The notes: generated by a model not told the origin, from the sequence alone. DNA of 64,000 nucleotides from Cristatella mucedo (GCA_009760855.2 WPIO01000176.1:317501-381500); one strand, 5' to 3'; positions 1 to 11,404 are shown, counted from the first letter of the stretch. Program-made: numbers and translations.

Positions 1-2185
1 TCACGCCAGCGCCCTCGTACTGTCCGCTCTGTCGCTGACCGAATCTCAAAGCTTTGCTACTCAAGCTGTTTTGCCGCTATTCGCCTGGCAGTTTTGTGTA
101 ATGCCAATCAAAATATTTAAATTAAAGTTGTTTTTTGAGAGCTAAAGTTTGCTGGTCTCGCATAGCGTAGCGGATGTCGAGAGCGAAAGCTGCAGCCGTG
201 AAAGGACCGCAGAAGAAGCATTTGTGGAATTTCGTCGGGATTCATGTCGCCACGCACGTGCGTCCATTCGAAGGCACTTTTGAGCCCGACGGTCTAATTA
301 CAGGTCAGGAAGGCGAAAAAATTTGCGGCGTCAGTAGCTGTGCTTGAAAATGAATCCCAGACTGATCGTAAAAGGAGCGTTCACCCACTGGGAACGTTTC
401 CCTGAGGCCTCACAGCGAGTCAACCAGTCTCTTCCTATCGCATTCCGAGCTCGGCTCTAAGCTTCGTCGTCGCTCTTAAATCCTGGCTCGGCATACTCGG
501 TCGGACAGCAGTTGAGGAGGAGGCTGGTATTCTTCATTTCATAAGTAAGTTAGGCCAATAATCTCTGAAATCTGTAGGGATGAAACTCTGTCTAAGATCA
601 ATCACGCAGGTTTCAGGAGGCTAGCCCCGTCTTCTCGTTTCGTTTTCCCGACTCGCGCGCCATGGAAAGTTAATGATTTAATAGCTGCCCAACAGTTGAC
701 TGATGATATAAGAAGTTAGCAGAGATTGGTTAAAAGATACCTTGACCTAAAAGTCTGTGGCGCGATAGTTAACGTTGTTTAAGGTATGGGTACCTACGCT
801 TCGAAGCATGTGCTAGGCGCTTTCAATTATTTTACACGCAAAGTTAAGAGTACAATATTTCTCATATCGTCTATTTAGCTTCTCACAATGTTTAAATACC
901 TTAAATCTCGCTTTCAATTAGCCCCCCTGGGTCTCAGCTAAGGTTGCTTATTGAAGGGCCGATTGGCAACGATTAAGGTCAAGGTTGCCCGGACTTCGCG
1001 ACCGGAGGACTCGCGATGGTTTCGAGTCTTGCTGCAGCTGCAGATCACCGTAGCTTTACCCAAGCGGCCGCGATAGCCACGACAGGTTCTTTTGCCGGTA
1101 CGTAAAGGATGCAGAGTCAGCTGACCTCTTAAGGGTAGGTCAAGCAATGTTGGGGCGGGTCAAGGGCTGATTAGCATAATAATGATAATAATAATTAAAA
1201 GTAAGGGCCAAGACGCCTCGGATCGCCCGCGTTGCTTTAACCTGTGGCAAAAGCGATCCAGCGAGCGGGCACCTTAGTTCGATGGGATCTGCTGCCAGCC
1301 TGGAAGGCGGTTCTGTTACGACGTTGCAGAGCCATACCTATAGCCTCCGCTAGTACTACAGGCAGCGCCATGGGCCGGCAGTACTGTCGGGACTGCCTTT
1401 TCGTTTCTCGGGCCCTTTGCTGTGGCTTTCTTTTTGAGGGTGGTAGCGGGAACGGAATTTGAAATGGGATGGAAAGGGAAAGGAGTCGGATGAGCTAGCA
1501 AAATGGATGCCGCCACCTAGTCAGCTAAATGACCGGCCAGCTGGGCCTTCGAATGCTAGTCGACTCGCAAGGCGCCATCGAGTCGAATAGGCATCCAGGA
1601 CGCATAAAGGCAAGAGTCAGCTGGGCGTGCCGAGTCATCGCAAGGTCGTGGCCACTCGCAGCGGCAGGCAGGCAGTGCTCGCACGCATGCTCTGTCACTT
1701 TATAAAGCGCTAACCGTCGACGGTGCAGCGCGAAGTGGGCTCCTGCTCTCACGGAGGATACAAAGGCAGGCAGCACCAGGTACGCCACTTCAGTCGATCG
1801 GCCAAGGTCGTCGTAATACAACCGTTAACTAGTGCCTTTCGGCCCGTTTTATCATCAGGCTCTCGAATGAGTCGCATTGAAATTAGCGGGGCAGCCAAGC
1901 CGACGAGGCTGATGGGCTTACACGTATGAACGGTTAACAATGGCAAATCCTCGTGGAGCCACTGGGCTACGTGTAGCCGTTCCGGGACGATACAGTGCGG
2001 GCATTGTTGCTTGTCTGAATAGCCGGTGCACTCGAGAGCGAGCGCTCTTGTAAGGCTTCACATTAAGCAGAAGCCTAATATGTCGTCGATCCCGTTCCTT
2101 ATACTAAAGTGCTCGACGTGAGAGCTTTGGGCATGACTCACACAGCTTTCATTTCCGGCAGTTAAAATTCTATACTGACACATGC

Positions 2186-2232
<47 letters not shown>
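2186..2232. repeat. (TA)n(TG)n microsatellite
   Basis: Compound dinucleotide tract. The paralogous tract in copy B has about twice as many TG units. Confidence 0.95.
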
Positions 2233-2233
<1 letters not shown>

Positions 2234-2273
2234 ATGCATGTGTATTTTTACAAACACGGGCTCATAAGTAAAC

Positions 2274-2531
2274 CTAATCACTATTCAGTTGCACCACATA
2301 CACTGCACGTTTCAAGCCCACGAACTTGGTCGTCACAAACAAGATCTTGCCCCCGGCCCAAACTGAAACCATTGCCGAGCAGCCCAGCTCACTCTCCCGA
2401 CGAGACAAGCCACCACGATACCAAGAACACTTGATTCCGCATCTCGATAAGCTTCGAGGCGTCGTCACGCATTGAGGCAGCACTTGCAGAGGTCCGCACT
2501 TGGCAGTCACGAATAGCAGCGCGTCACTCAC
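2274..2531 (-). CDS. ORF kept open in both duplication copies, unknown
   Basis: An 85-codon minus-strand frame, open at the same length in copy B (23817-24074) with only a few substitutions. The C-terminal part, from about residue 47, is hydrophobic and ordinary in composition. There is no recognisable domain and no clear start. A second frame over the same bases is open in copy B (23824-24231) but carries a CGA-to-TGA stop in copy A. Because the copies are so similar, shared openness is weak evidence. It may be an exon fragment or chance. Confidence 0.15.
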   Translation of the reverse strand: MSDALLFVTAKCGPLQVLPQCVTTPRSLSRCGIKCSWYRGGLSRRESELGCSAMVSVWAGGKILFVTTKFVGLKRAVYVVQLNSD

Positions 2532-3641
2532 GACAACAGATGTCCAAACCGTGCTGCCCTAACGGTGATGCAGTTGCTCGCAGGACAGTCGTGACAAGAG
2601 ACGCACACCCCGATACCCACACGATGACGCGAGAAAAGCGAACCGCACCGAGGGATCGCACCAATGGACTGCGAGCCGGAGGTGCCAATGCAGTGGCTGG
2701 CTCGATCCCCCCCCCCCGCCAGCGAGCGCCAACCTCATCGACCGCCGCGCGTACCGACGGCTCCAGCTAGCCACCCGCGCTGGCTGCAGCTGCTGGAGCT
2801 CGCCGAACATAGCAGCCGCGAGACGACGCCACCAAACGAGGCTGGAGCTGGGATTCGTGCCATCTTTGGCATCGCAATGTCCTGCAATCTCAGTAAAAGC
2901 AACGACATCTTTCAGCGGATACGCACCTTACAGCCTTGGAATTGATTTCTTCGCAGACAGGCGAGGATGGGAGCGAGCTGCAGCGGCTGACAAAGGGCGT
3001 CGCAGGAGAGAGCTACAGCGGCCGCGGCAGGGCGCTGTCACGTGATACCGAACGAGGCGACAAATCAGAACGGCTCAAACGGACGGCTGGCTCCTCCCCC
3101 TAGCGCGCCCCGTGGGAAGAGCGCCCCCTAACGGGGAGCCTGCCCTTGGTAGGTATGGTCAAAACTGTGCAGCCGCGGCTCAGCTGGAGCGCATCCTTCA
3201 GGGTCAGTGTGAGCTAAGATGAGTAGTAGTTCTGTGGCAGTACAAGGGCCAGACACCTAAGGTCTCGATGCTAGGACGAGGTTTGGGGCGGGGCCGGGGG
3301 CGCTGCCCGGGGGGGGGGGCGGCGAAAGGCGGGCTGCGCTCGTTGGCCGTCGGCAAGCAACTGACGCTGGCGCGAAGGAGGGGCGCATTCGTGCTCGAGG
3401 ATTGCAGCGGATGAGTCGAATGCTAGGAATGCTGGGTAGTTACCCAGGGCTGCTTCGAGAGGGATGTCACAGGCGCACGAGCTAAGTGGTTAGTGGCTCT
3501 GTGAAAGCCTGGAGCGACGCCCGTGCTACGCTCAAGCAGATGGTAGCTGCAAAAACTCCACGAAGAGGGCACGATGTGATGCGTGATCCATCTTTCTACT
3601 TACATGACGTGGTCTTCGATAAGAAGCAGTAGCAGCTAGCC

Positions 3642-4028
3642 CTAGCGCGAGAACCGTGTCGCCGGCTTATCGTGCGAATCGCATTTGCAGTCTAAAAGCG
3701 AGGCTCGCGAGGCTGGCCGCCTTTCCCAGTTTGACGGGTATTGCTCGAAGTTGTCAAACTCCATACACTCAGCTCGAACTAGATCGCTTCGATCAACGAA
3801 GCTTCGTGCTGCTCTGAGCGCCAGTACATCGCTCTGTAGATAGAGGATCGGCTTATTACAACACACCAACTCCTGCTCTAAAAAGTCCTTTATTCTCCAG
3901 ACCGATTGTTCAGGATAGGACCCGACCGTGCGTCGAGTCCCTAAGTGAAAAGTGCACGGCAACAACGAGCATGCGCAGTCAGACGCAGCATATCTCTTTC
4001 GAGCTATCACTTCACCTATCGTGCACAC
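3642..4028 (-). CDS. Minus-strand ORF, intact in copy A, broken in copy B
   Basis: A 128-codon frame whose last ~85 residues have balanced, protein-like composition (acidic and aromatic residues, several Cys). In copy B the equivalent stretch (about 25190-25480) is almost identical but a TCA codon has become TAA. Upstream of about 3965 the copies diverge. No family is recognised and I found no convincing splice sites. It could be an exon of a duplicated gene with a dead copy, or a chance ORF. Confidence 0.25.
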   Translation of the reverse strand: MCTIGEVIARKRYAASDCACSLLPCTFHLGTRRTVGSYPEQSVWRIKDFLEQELVCCNKPILYLQSDVLALRAARSFVDRSDLVRAECMEFDNFEQYPSNWERRPASRASLLDCKCDSHDKPATRFSR

Positions 4029-4231
4029 CGCATGCTGGCTCTACTAGGCTACGTAGACTGTTAGTGAGGAATATTTCTGCATTGGAAGCTAGCCGTACTC
4101 GGAAACTATTCTGCAGTTCGGCGTTGTTACCTGTGAGATTATGAACGCAGCCCGATCAGGATATTAGCGCAGATGCACGCTAGTGAAGCTGCATTGATTA
4201 TGGAATGCTTTGGCCGGCAGGAACACTGGTG

Positions 4232-4446
4232 GATTTCACGTGCACACACGCGTGCACGTGCGCCCGCACACACGAAGGCACACACACATACACAAATATT
4301 CACAGAAGCAGCCGCTTGCCTGTATACACATGCATAGGCGCGAAAGAAAACACACACACACACACACACGCAAACACACACACACACACACCACACACAC
4401 ACACACACACACACCACACACACACACACACGCACACACACACGCA
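4232..4446. repeat. Imperfect CA-rich microsatellite
   Basis: CA repeats broken by CAC, CGCA and GCACAC variants. It produces spurious Thr-His or Cys-Val ORFs in all frames. Paralogous to 25988-26195. Confidence 0.95.
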
Positions 4447-4696
4447 GACCCCTTAGTTTTGCCCAAACACGCGTGCGCCTGCCGGTGCTCGAAAACGCCC
4501 ACATCTATCACCAATGCACTTGGACATAAGCATTCGAATCCATGTGCACCCTCTCACGCGAGCAAACACGTCATCACACCACACGCACACAAGCACGCGC
4601 ATGATGCACCTCAGCAGGTTTCCTCGCTGGCTACTGGTCAGTGTAAAAAGGCCAGTTACTAGCTACGAGGTATGTACGGCCATTGGTAACGTGCGG

Positions 4697-4985
4697 AATG
4701 TAATGTATCTCCGTCTGTAACTCAGCAAAGTCATAAAGGCCGTGTGGGCGTCACGCAGGAGAGCTTTGTATTGCGCACTCACAGCCTCGGTGGCTTTCGG
4801 TACGCATTCGGTAGCCAACAGACTTCGTCTCACGCAACAAAGAGAAAGTGGGAAGCATAGCAGAGTCAGCAGAGCAGTTGAGGTGGTGAGTAGCATGGAA
4901 GTAGCAGCTCAGGACCATTGGAAAGGAAGAGCCGCAGTCGGCAGCAGGAGAGTATTGTTGCGTAAGAGTTGTGGAAGCGAGTTCT
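4697..4985 (+). repeat. Dispersed repeat D, copy 1
   Basis: Starts with an ATGTATCTCCGTCTGTAACT-type end and runs about 290 bp. An inverted copy lies at 27225-27510 and shorter copies of the same end lie at 56073-56220 and 62486-62545. I see no coding capacity and no clear terminal inverted repeats. Confidence 0.7.
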
Positions 4986-5187
4986 ACAGTCTAGGATCTG
5001 CAGAGCAAAAGTTGTTGTTTGTTGTGGTCATGTAGTGAAAGATCACTTTGAAGCGAGAGACTTAGATTACATGCATCCGAAGATGGCTGCTGGCCGTTGA
5101 GGGTAAAGCCTTCCCATTTCAGAGTGATGCTTCAGGTTTGAACCTAATTTTGCTAGTTTAGTTTCATCATCATTCATCATCATTGTG

Positions 5188-6129
5188 AAAGTTTGCTGCC
5201 ACCCCACATCCGTACGTTAGCAATACATGCAGCAAGGGAGTTGAGAGAATTGGTCGAGTGTGATGGCTGGACGGGATCAAAGCGAAAGTACAACTGAGCG
5301 TCGTCTGCATAGAAGTGAAAGCCTAGATTGTGCTTGTAGATCGCATTAACAAGAAGGAGAGTACAACCTGTGAAAAGAACCGGACCTGTCACAGAGCCCT
5401 GAGATAATCCATAATTCAGAGGGTCCTCGGATGGTCTTTGTCTGTTCACATTAATACTCTGGAGTCTCCCGCTGAGATAGGCCCTGAAACATTGCAGAGC
5501 AGTGCCAGTGATGCCCAGGCGAGACGAGAATGGGCTCTAGAAGGACTTGGGTGATCGATAGTATTAAAAGCTGCCAAAAGATCGAGCAAAACAAGCAGAG
5601 ATACTCTACCCATGTCTTCATTCATAAGTAGGTCGTTGCACACGTGAAGCACTGCTGTCTCTGTGGAGTGGAGTTAGCTCTAAAAACCAGATTTGAACTT
5701 AGTAGCAAGGTTTGAAGTTTCCATATATGAGTTCAGCTGGTCTGCCACGACCCGCTCCAATGCCTTTGATAGGAATGTTAGAAGGGAGACTGGGCGGTAG
5801 TTGCTCAAGTTATCTTGGTCTAGTGTCGCTTTCTTGTAAATTAACTACAGCTTGTTTTGAAAGGTGCTGGGACATGACCTGAGGCTAATGACATATTAAT
5901 GATGTTAGTCATGCATGGCAGCAGCAGATCAATGCAACGTAGGAGCAGGACAGTGGGAATAGGGTCCAGAGGACTTGATGTCTTCTTTGATTGGGATGCA
6001 AACTTCAGGACTAGATCACTGGTGACCTGCTATAATGTAGACATCGAGATGCAGCCAGGAATCGGGGAACAGCATTCTAGTGGGGATGTTGCCATCGCAG
6101 GGATGGACTCTCTGATATGCACGTATGTG

Positions 6130-6172
<43 letters not shown>

Positions 6173-6600
6173 CACGGCATTCTGTGATCAATAGCGTCGA
6201 GTTATTAATCGAATCAATAGCATCGAACGCTGCAGAAAAATCATGCAAAGCAGATCTATGCCGACGACGCAGCTGCCTATTCTTGGAGAATTCTCGGCAT
6301 CCCACTCACTTCATTCTCATGTAGCCATTGCTTCGTCTGCCAGACGGATCGTTGATCTCAATCGAGACTTTTCGGCTAAGCCGTTAATATCTGGGGAGTC
6401 TGATTTCTCAGCATTGGCCAGTAAATTGCTTGCCGTCTTATAAATTTGTTTTGGGTCTGATTGGCAGGACTTCGGTTTTCGAGCAAAAAAAGAAGCCCTG
6501 GATTTTTGAAGCTTCCGCGTGTAAAATCTATAGGCCAGCCTCGTGACCTCGATATTGGCTCGACTTGCAGCTTTGTGTGACGTCTGCTGCGTGACGCTCT
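5188..6600 (-). mobile_element. L2/CR1-like LINE fragment with broken reverse transcriptase
   Basis: Minus-strand remains of a non-LTR retrotransposon ORF2, colinear with the family. KQIYKTASNLL lies near 6450. A DFSAAF..IDSINNS segment near 6220 matches the usual ADFFxxKIxxIR region. SSPLDPIPTVLL lies near 5980 and a VPAPFK region near 5870. RT motif A (LLVLLDLLAAFNTIDH) is near 5570 and the catalytic FHFYADDAQ near 5310. Several frameshifts and stops make it inactive. A TA microsatellite interrupts it at 6128-6172. The element's 3' end is missing: it stops within ANFLKLN at about 5188. Confidence 0.85.
6128..6172. repeat. (TA)n microsatellite
   Basis: Pure TA tract inside the LINE fragment. 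Confidence 0.95.
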
Positions 6601-6877
6601 GGACGCGCTATTGTAAACTTACTTTTCTTTAGTTCACTCGAGGAACGTCGCCATTATCAGGACTGTTTAAGACAAGATTACGGCTGCCAAATTAGTTCAC
6701 TCACGTCTAGATGAAATCCCTTCTTTAAAGACTACCGGCATGTGGCGTTAATCAGCTGTAATTGGCGCAAAACTCAGCAGTTCGCCTGGTCTTTTGTCGA
6801 TAGCGTAGCCGCCGCACTGCACCAACTTTGTCCAAGGCTCATCGGTTCCCTTCTGAAAATAGTGGAGTGCTATGTCA

Positions 6878-6972
6878 AGAATAATAATAATAATGCACTT
6901 TATAAAACACCCTCGGAGAACTCATTCTATTTCTAGGCTTTTACATTTGCTGCAAAGGTAAACGCGTCAATT
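6878..6972 (-). mobile_element. LINE 3' tail fragment
   Basis: AAT-rich end followed by the terminal hairpin motif (CCCTCGGAGAACT ... TTTACATTTGCTGCAAAGG). Only the last ~95 bp of the LINE are present. Confidence 0.75.
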
Positions 6973-7050
6973 GGATTGTGACTGCCGAAACATTTATCGC
7001 TCACGGTTCCTGAATTATAGTGGCTAGGAACCAGGTATTGGATAATCTGA
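6973..7050 (+). mobile_element. Palindromic MITE-like repeat, copy A
   Basis: A core hairpin GGTTCCT...AGGAACC (7005-7032) is flanked by GATTGTGACTGCC and GATAATCTG ends. Three other copies with the same order are found at 28579-28654, 29505-29567 and 45988-46062. Confidence 0.6.
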
Positions 7051-8003
7051 GGTCAGGCATCATGAAAGCGGAGCCGGGAAATATTCAGTGGGTTGCTCTC
7101 CGACAATTGAGATGAGTTGACCTTGACCTCGGAGCGGGACCTCGTTATCGCTCTGCACAGTTGGTCAGACAGTTGAGAAGTGCTCTGGGCGCTGCACGAG
7201 TTCCTGGCGTAGGCTGCCTGTAACCCTCCGTCGCTGTCGAATAGACGTATCAACCTTATGGATACGGACTTTCTATGCAGAGAGGTAGGGGCGCGTTCAG
7301 TTGCTGACTTGTTTCATAGCCGTCGGCGCCTTGGTGCCACACCCACGATTGCCCACACCTTGGTGCCACACCCACAAGCTAGCCTAGCCTCAGTGAGCGT
7401 CGGTGCTTCCCCGGCATTTCTCTCGCGTCGGCCGGGGCCACAACTTTCACGAGCAATGCGTTTGTGGCCAGGCTCTGAAGGACGCCAAGGTTGCTACTCT
7501 GCGCCTGTGACGTTATGTAACCCAAGTCGACTTCCAGATTCTCTATCTGGCATGCAGAGGCCATTCCGCTTTCTTGCACTTCCCTGCCTGTCTGACATCG
7601 TTTCCCGGTGACCCGGTGACCCGGTGATCCGGTACTCTCACTCTTCTGCTTCCAGGAGTTTTTCTGCAGCTCGCACTAAATTGAGTTCATTTGGCTCTCG
7701 GTATAGCAGTTGGTATGCGACGAAAGTTTGGGACTCGCTGCTTCCGGGCTTACGCCTCCACAATTGACCCGCATGGACCCCGCACTGACTTTGCGACAGT
7801 TATTGCTCGGCTGCACACGCATCTGTTACGCTCTGCTTTCGCCGATACTTTGTGCACGTAGAAATTTTTCTGCGCGCTTTGTTCGATTACATTTTCGCGA
7901 ATCAATGCATGATGTTATTAATCCGAGGTTCTACAAACCGGTGACCCTGAGCAACTTCTTGTGGCGTCTGCATGCACGAATAGGCTGTGAATTTCCTTTA
8001 GTA
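7051..8003. other. No supported gene
   Basis: Several short ORFs on both strands, none with splice sites or a recognisable domain. A short duplicated phrase, CTTGGTGCCACACCCAC, occurs at about 7330 and 7359. CCGGTGA occurs in tandem at about 7604-7630. Confidence 0.5.
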
Positions 8004-8375
8004 ATAATAGTAATAACAACAATGAACTTGATCAAGTGCCCTCAGAGAACTCAATCTCTTTCTAGGCGCTTCACATTTTCTGCAAAGGGAAACGCGATTG
8101 AATCGTGAGTGATATCATGCTTGATAAACAACATGAATAACATGGTTAGGGGTGACATGCACAGGGTCAGCATGCAAATGTGGTTAGTGGCAGCATGCCC
8201 AGTGTCAGCACGCGTAAGCACACGAAAGATGAATCACAGGGACCCACTAAATGCTGTCCTAAATATGTACGTTTTTAAGCTCTTTTTAAATGTGGTCAAG
8301 TCATGGAATGTTGTGACGCAAGTCCGGAGTGAATACCGTGCTTGTGCATGCTTGTCCAAGCACGATAATTTGCTT
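8004..8375 (-). mobile_element. L2-like LINE 3' UTR and C-terminus fragment
   Basis: Reads from an ATT-type end through the conserved hairpin, the CATGC-rich 3' UTR and into the ORF2 C-terminal coding region, where it is truncated. Confidence 0.8.
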
Positions 8376-8846
8376 TCCATACAGTCTCTTTGTTGGCCTC
8401 TCTTACTGCAAATCAAACGCGTCATCAAACGTCGCAGAGCTTTATTTTCCGCAAGCACGGACATTGTACAGATAATTCATTTATAATTGAAATCTGAATT
8501 TTTTCTCCAGCCGCATACAGCAAGCAGAGCTGAGCTAGCATTTAAACTTTACCCCGATACGCGAGGTTACAGCTGTGCTATCGATTTTACAAAAGCAAAA
8601 ACCTACACTGGAAATGAAGCTGGATCAAAGTCACAAGAAGGCACGTCAACAAGCTGCACGCATGCACTTTGATCTACCATACTGACTGCTACCATGCTGA
8701 CTCTGTGCTACTCTGCTACTTTATTCCTCTTTGTCGTCTTCTTGCTGTCTGCTACTTTGCTGCTACTTTGTCATTGAGCATGCTACCACCAACGATTCGA
8801 TCATGCTTCCCTTGCAGCACATGTATTGACGTATATGGACAGCTTT

Positions 8847-9098
8847 TAGTGGGTCCCTGTGATTCGTCTTTCATGTGCCTATGCGTGCTGACACAGTGCA
8901 TGCTTCCACTAACCACATTTGCATGCTGACCATGTGCATGTAACCCCTAACCATGTAATTCACGTTGTTTGCTTATCAAGCATGATATCACTCACCATTC
9001 AATTGCATTTCCCTTTGCAGCAAATGTAATGCACCAAGAAAGAGATTGAGTTCTCTGAGGGTGCTACATCAAACGTGTTATTAGTATTTTTATTATCA
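8847..9098 (+). mobile_element. L2-like LINE 3' UTR fragment
   Basis: Plus-oriented 3' UTR words (GGGTCCCTGTGATTCGTCTT and later), the terminal hairpin and an ATT-rich end. It lies opposite in orientation to 8004-8375. Confidence 0.8.
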
Positions 9099-9424
9099 CC
9101 AAGATTCGAAAAGGTGGATATAAGGCGCATATTATGCAGAGATTATAGTAAATTTGTTATTCGTTAGCGAAGAGTCCATTGCGCTTTCGTTTCAATCAAT
9201 AATTTTTTCTTTTCATTCCTGTGTGCACCTGCTTTACATGCTTACCTTAACACGATTCAGAGCACGCTACGATAGCCCAATGATGTAACCTAATAACCGG
9301 TGGCTCTGGGCACCTTCGTGTTAGCTTTTACAGCTTGTCTACGCTAGATACACGGCTTATATTTAACCCCTGGATATCGACCTTTTGGTAGCGATTGGTA
9401 ATGAACCTGAATACTAATAATTGA

Positions 9425-9605
9425 AATAATAATAAGACATTGTTACTGCACCGTCACAGAACTTGATCTCTTTTTAGGCACTTAACACAAGCTTTAAGGG
9501 AAGCATGCCAAATGGTTAGTGATAACATGCACAGCATAACCGAGCATAAGCACGTACAAGTAAAAATTCATTAAAGCAAAGTACAATTCACGCGCACCCT
9601 GAAAA
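9425..9605 (-). mobile_element. Degenerate LINE 3' tail
   Basis: AATAATAA end, then a degraded hairpin and AGCATGCC...GATAACATGCACAG words of the LINE 3' UTR. Confidence 0.6.
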
Positions 9606-9787
9606 TGCTGTGAAAAAAGTGCGTCTTTGTTTGCTGTTATATTCCAACAAGTCTAGTAGTAGCCCCGCATGCGCTCCCGCGGCTTTGTGTTTTTTGCAAC
9701 GTCCAAAAAAAGATAGCGGTCAAACTCCTGCTCAAGAGAAGCCCCAGCACGCTGAGTGCCATAGTTGGCGCGCCGCCGGCTGAGCAC

Positions 9788-9908
9788 TTTGACCGACTCT
9801 GACCTGAGACCTTTCTTTGACTGGTTCTGACCTCTGACCGCGATTTGACATGCTCTGACCTTTGACCGCTGTTTGATGGACTCTGACCTGAGACCACTCT
9901 TTGACTAG
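9788..9908. repeat. 28-bp tandem repeat with TGACC half-sites, 4.3 copies
   Basis: Units start at 9788, 9816, 9844, 9872 and 9900 (partial), each beginning TTTGA and containing CTCTGACCT or a variant. Unit 3 contains TGACCTTTGACC (9856-9867), a direct repeat of nuclear-receptor half-sites with one-base spacing (DR1) on the minus strand. Regulatory function is inference. Confidence 0.85.
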
Positions 9909-10149
9909 CCGCGTTGAAGGTGAAAAGTCAAACAATATCTACAAAATTTGTCCAACAATCGTACCCTCATTTAAGATAATAACAAAAATCTTGTTAAGGT
10001 AATATTAAAGTGGCTCGTCGCCAGCTGAGACTTTACGGGTGCCAAGCGAGGCGCAGACGGAAGCCGGATGCGCGTTCCGGAATGTATGTGCGTACGACCT
10101 AAAGGCCCGATCAACTGTAGATTTCGATTTTGTGCCACGAACGGCTAGA

Positions 10150-10690
10150 CGACCGGAAGCTGAGGAGCGGGCGACGGGCGAGCTTTCACCGCAGGGGCAA
10201 GGAGGTCGGATAGGAAGGCGAGCGAGCGAAACGGCCTGTAGCGGACTGGCAGAGGATCTCGAGGTTGATCGGTGGCCATGATTGGAGCCAGTGAGGCCGC
10301 GACAGAAGTCGTGCGATTTGGCAGCTTCGCCGTTGAAAACAGAACGGTTGAGATTTTCGGTATTGAAAGATCTTGGCATAATTTTGGACGAGCTGCAGAC
10401 GATTGAGGACGTTGGCGGGAAGTCCTCATTGAAGGAAGTTGCAGTCACCTAAATGCGATGTCGCAAACGAGTGAACTAGTTTGGCAGTCGTACTCTTGTC
10501 CAAACAGAAGTCGATTTCGGAAAGCATTCCTTAGCTTAAAGTAGGTGGATATGACAGTGTAGGCAATGCGCTCATCCAATGACGAGTCGTTTCGTACTAG
10601 TATGCCCAGATTTAGGTAGGGCGTCAGTGGAGTGATGCTAGATGAACCAATCTCGCCTTGAATTCAATCCACGCTTACTTTTCCAGTACC
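10150..10690 (-). mobile_element. Diverged L2-like LINE ORF2 fragment
   Basis: Translating the minus strand through frameshifts gives the family C-terminal order: SLDERIAYTVISTYFKLRNA, then LQ(stop)GLPANVLNRLQLVQN, then HWLQSWPPINLEIL. These align to SLDDHISSTVKSAYFQLHNI, LLAGLPACAIRRLQLVQN and HWLPVKQRIDFKVL of the better preserved copy at 17333. The open frame at 10005-10448 is a shadow of this fossil and not a gene. Confidence 0.75.
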
Positions 10691-11027
10691 AAGTCGGTCT
10701 CCTGGGATAGTGGCTAAAGTCTTCCTAGAAACCCATGGCTATGGAATTATAGAGCATTCGCTGTGAAAAGCAGTTTTTATATGTGGCTAAGCTGATGTCA
10801 CTGATGATACCATTGCTAAAGGTAAAAAGGCGCCTACGGAGATATCCGTAAAGCCTTGTTGTTCTGAGTTGCTCTGGCCCGATATAAGCAGTGCGTAGAC
10901 AAGTATGAAATGAATCAAGCTGTCAGTTGTCACTGGCTTGCGGCTTGCTGCTGAGGATCGTTTGTCGTCACTAGCATTTACTTAGGATACCGAGAGCACA
11001 GCCACTTGATGATCCCAACTACAGTAT

Positions 11028-11235
11028 CACAATAATGACAACAGCAATAATACTGATAATACACTTGACTAAGCTCCCTCAGAGAACTCAATCTCTTTCT
11101 AGGCGCTTTAAATTTGCTGCAAAGAGAACACGATCGAATAGTGAGTGGTATCATGCTTGATAAACAACAAGAATAACATGGTTAGGGGTGACATGCATAG
11201 GGTCAGCATGCAAGTGTGGCTAGGGGCAGCAAGTC
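11028..11235 (-). mobile_element. L2-like LINE 3' end fragment
   Basis: AAT-rich end, conserved terminal hairpin and the 3' UTR phrases AACATGGTTAGGGGTGACAT and CAGCATGCAAGTGTGG. Confidence 0.8.
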
Positions 11236-11404
11236 CGTAGCACGGCCAAAATTGAAAAATGGCATCTTACTTGACCTGTGGCTGCCATTCGCTCCATTTC
11301 TTTCCAGGAAATTAGGCTCCCTACGAAAGAAAGAACAGCTTCTCCTCCGGCTTGTTATGCTGCCCCGAGAAGAGGCAAACAGAGGCTTAGCCGATTCAGA
11401 AGCC

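Larger units (their letters stand above)
1..4690. repeat. Segmental duplication, copy A (truncated by window start)
   Basis: The first bases of the window match the sequence from 21820 onward, and the match continues in direct orientation to about 4690 (copy B ends about 26450). Similarity is uneven: about 1837-2092 looks identical to 23337-23590, about 2250-3900 is very close, and the outer parts are clearly more diverged. Copy A carries about 215 bp at 192-409 that copy B lacks, and an AAT-rich insertion near 1176-1200. It lacks the LINE tail found in copy B at 25513. The block holds no gene I can defend. The two ORFs most worth noting, 2274-2531 and 3642-4028 on the minus strand, are described separately. 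Confidence 0.9.

Noticed and set aside
4205-4662. Thr/His and Cys/Val ORFs in CA repeats (also 18459-18888 and 25958-26404)
   Set aside because: Dinucleotide repeats open in all frames; not genes.
10005-10448. 147-codon minus-strand ORF
   Set aside because: It overlaps a colinear LINE ORF2 fossil read in other frames (LPANVLNRLQLVQN), so the open frame is a shadow.
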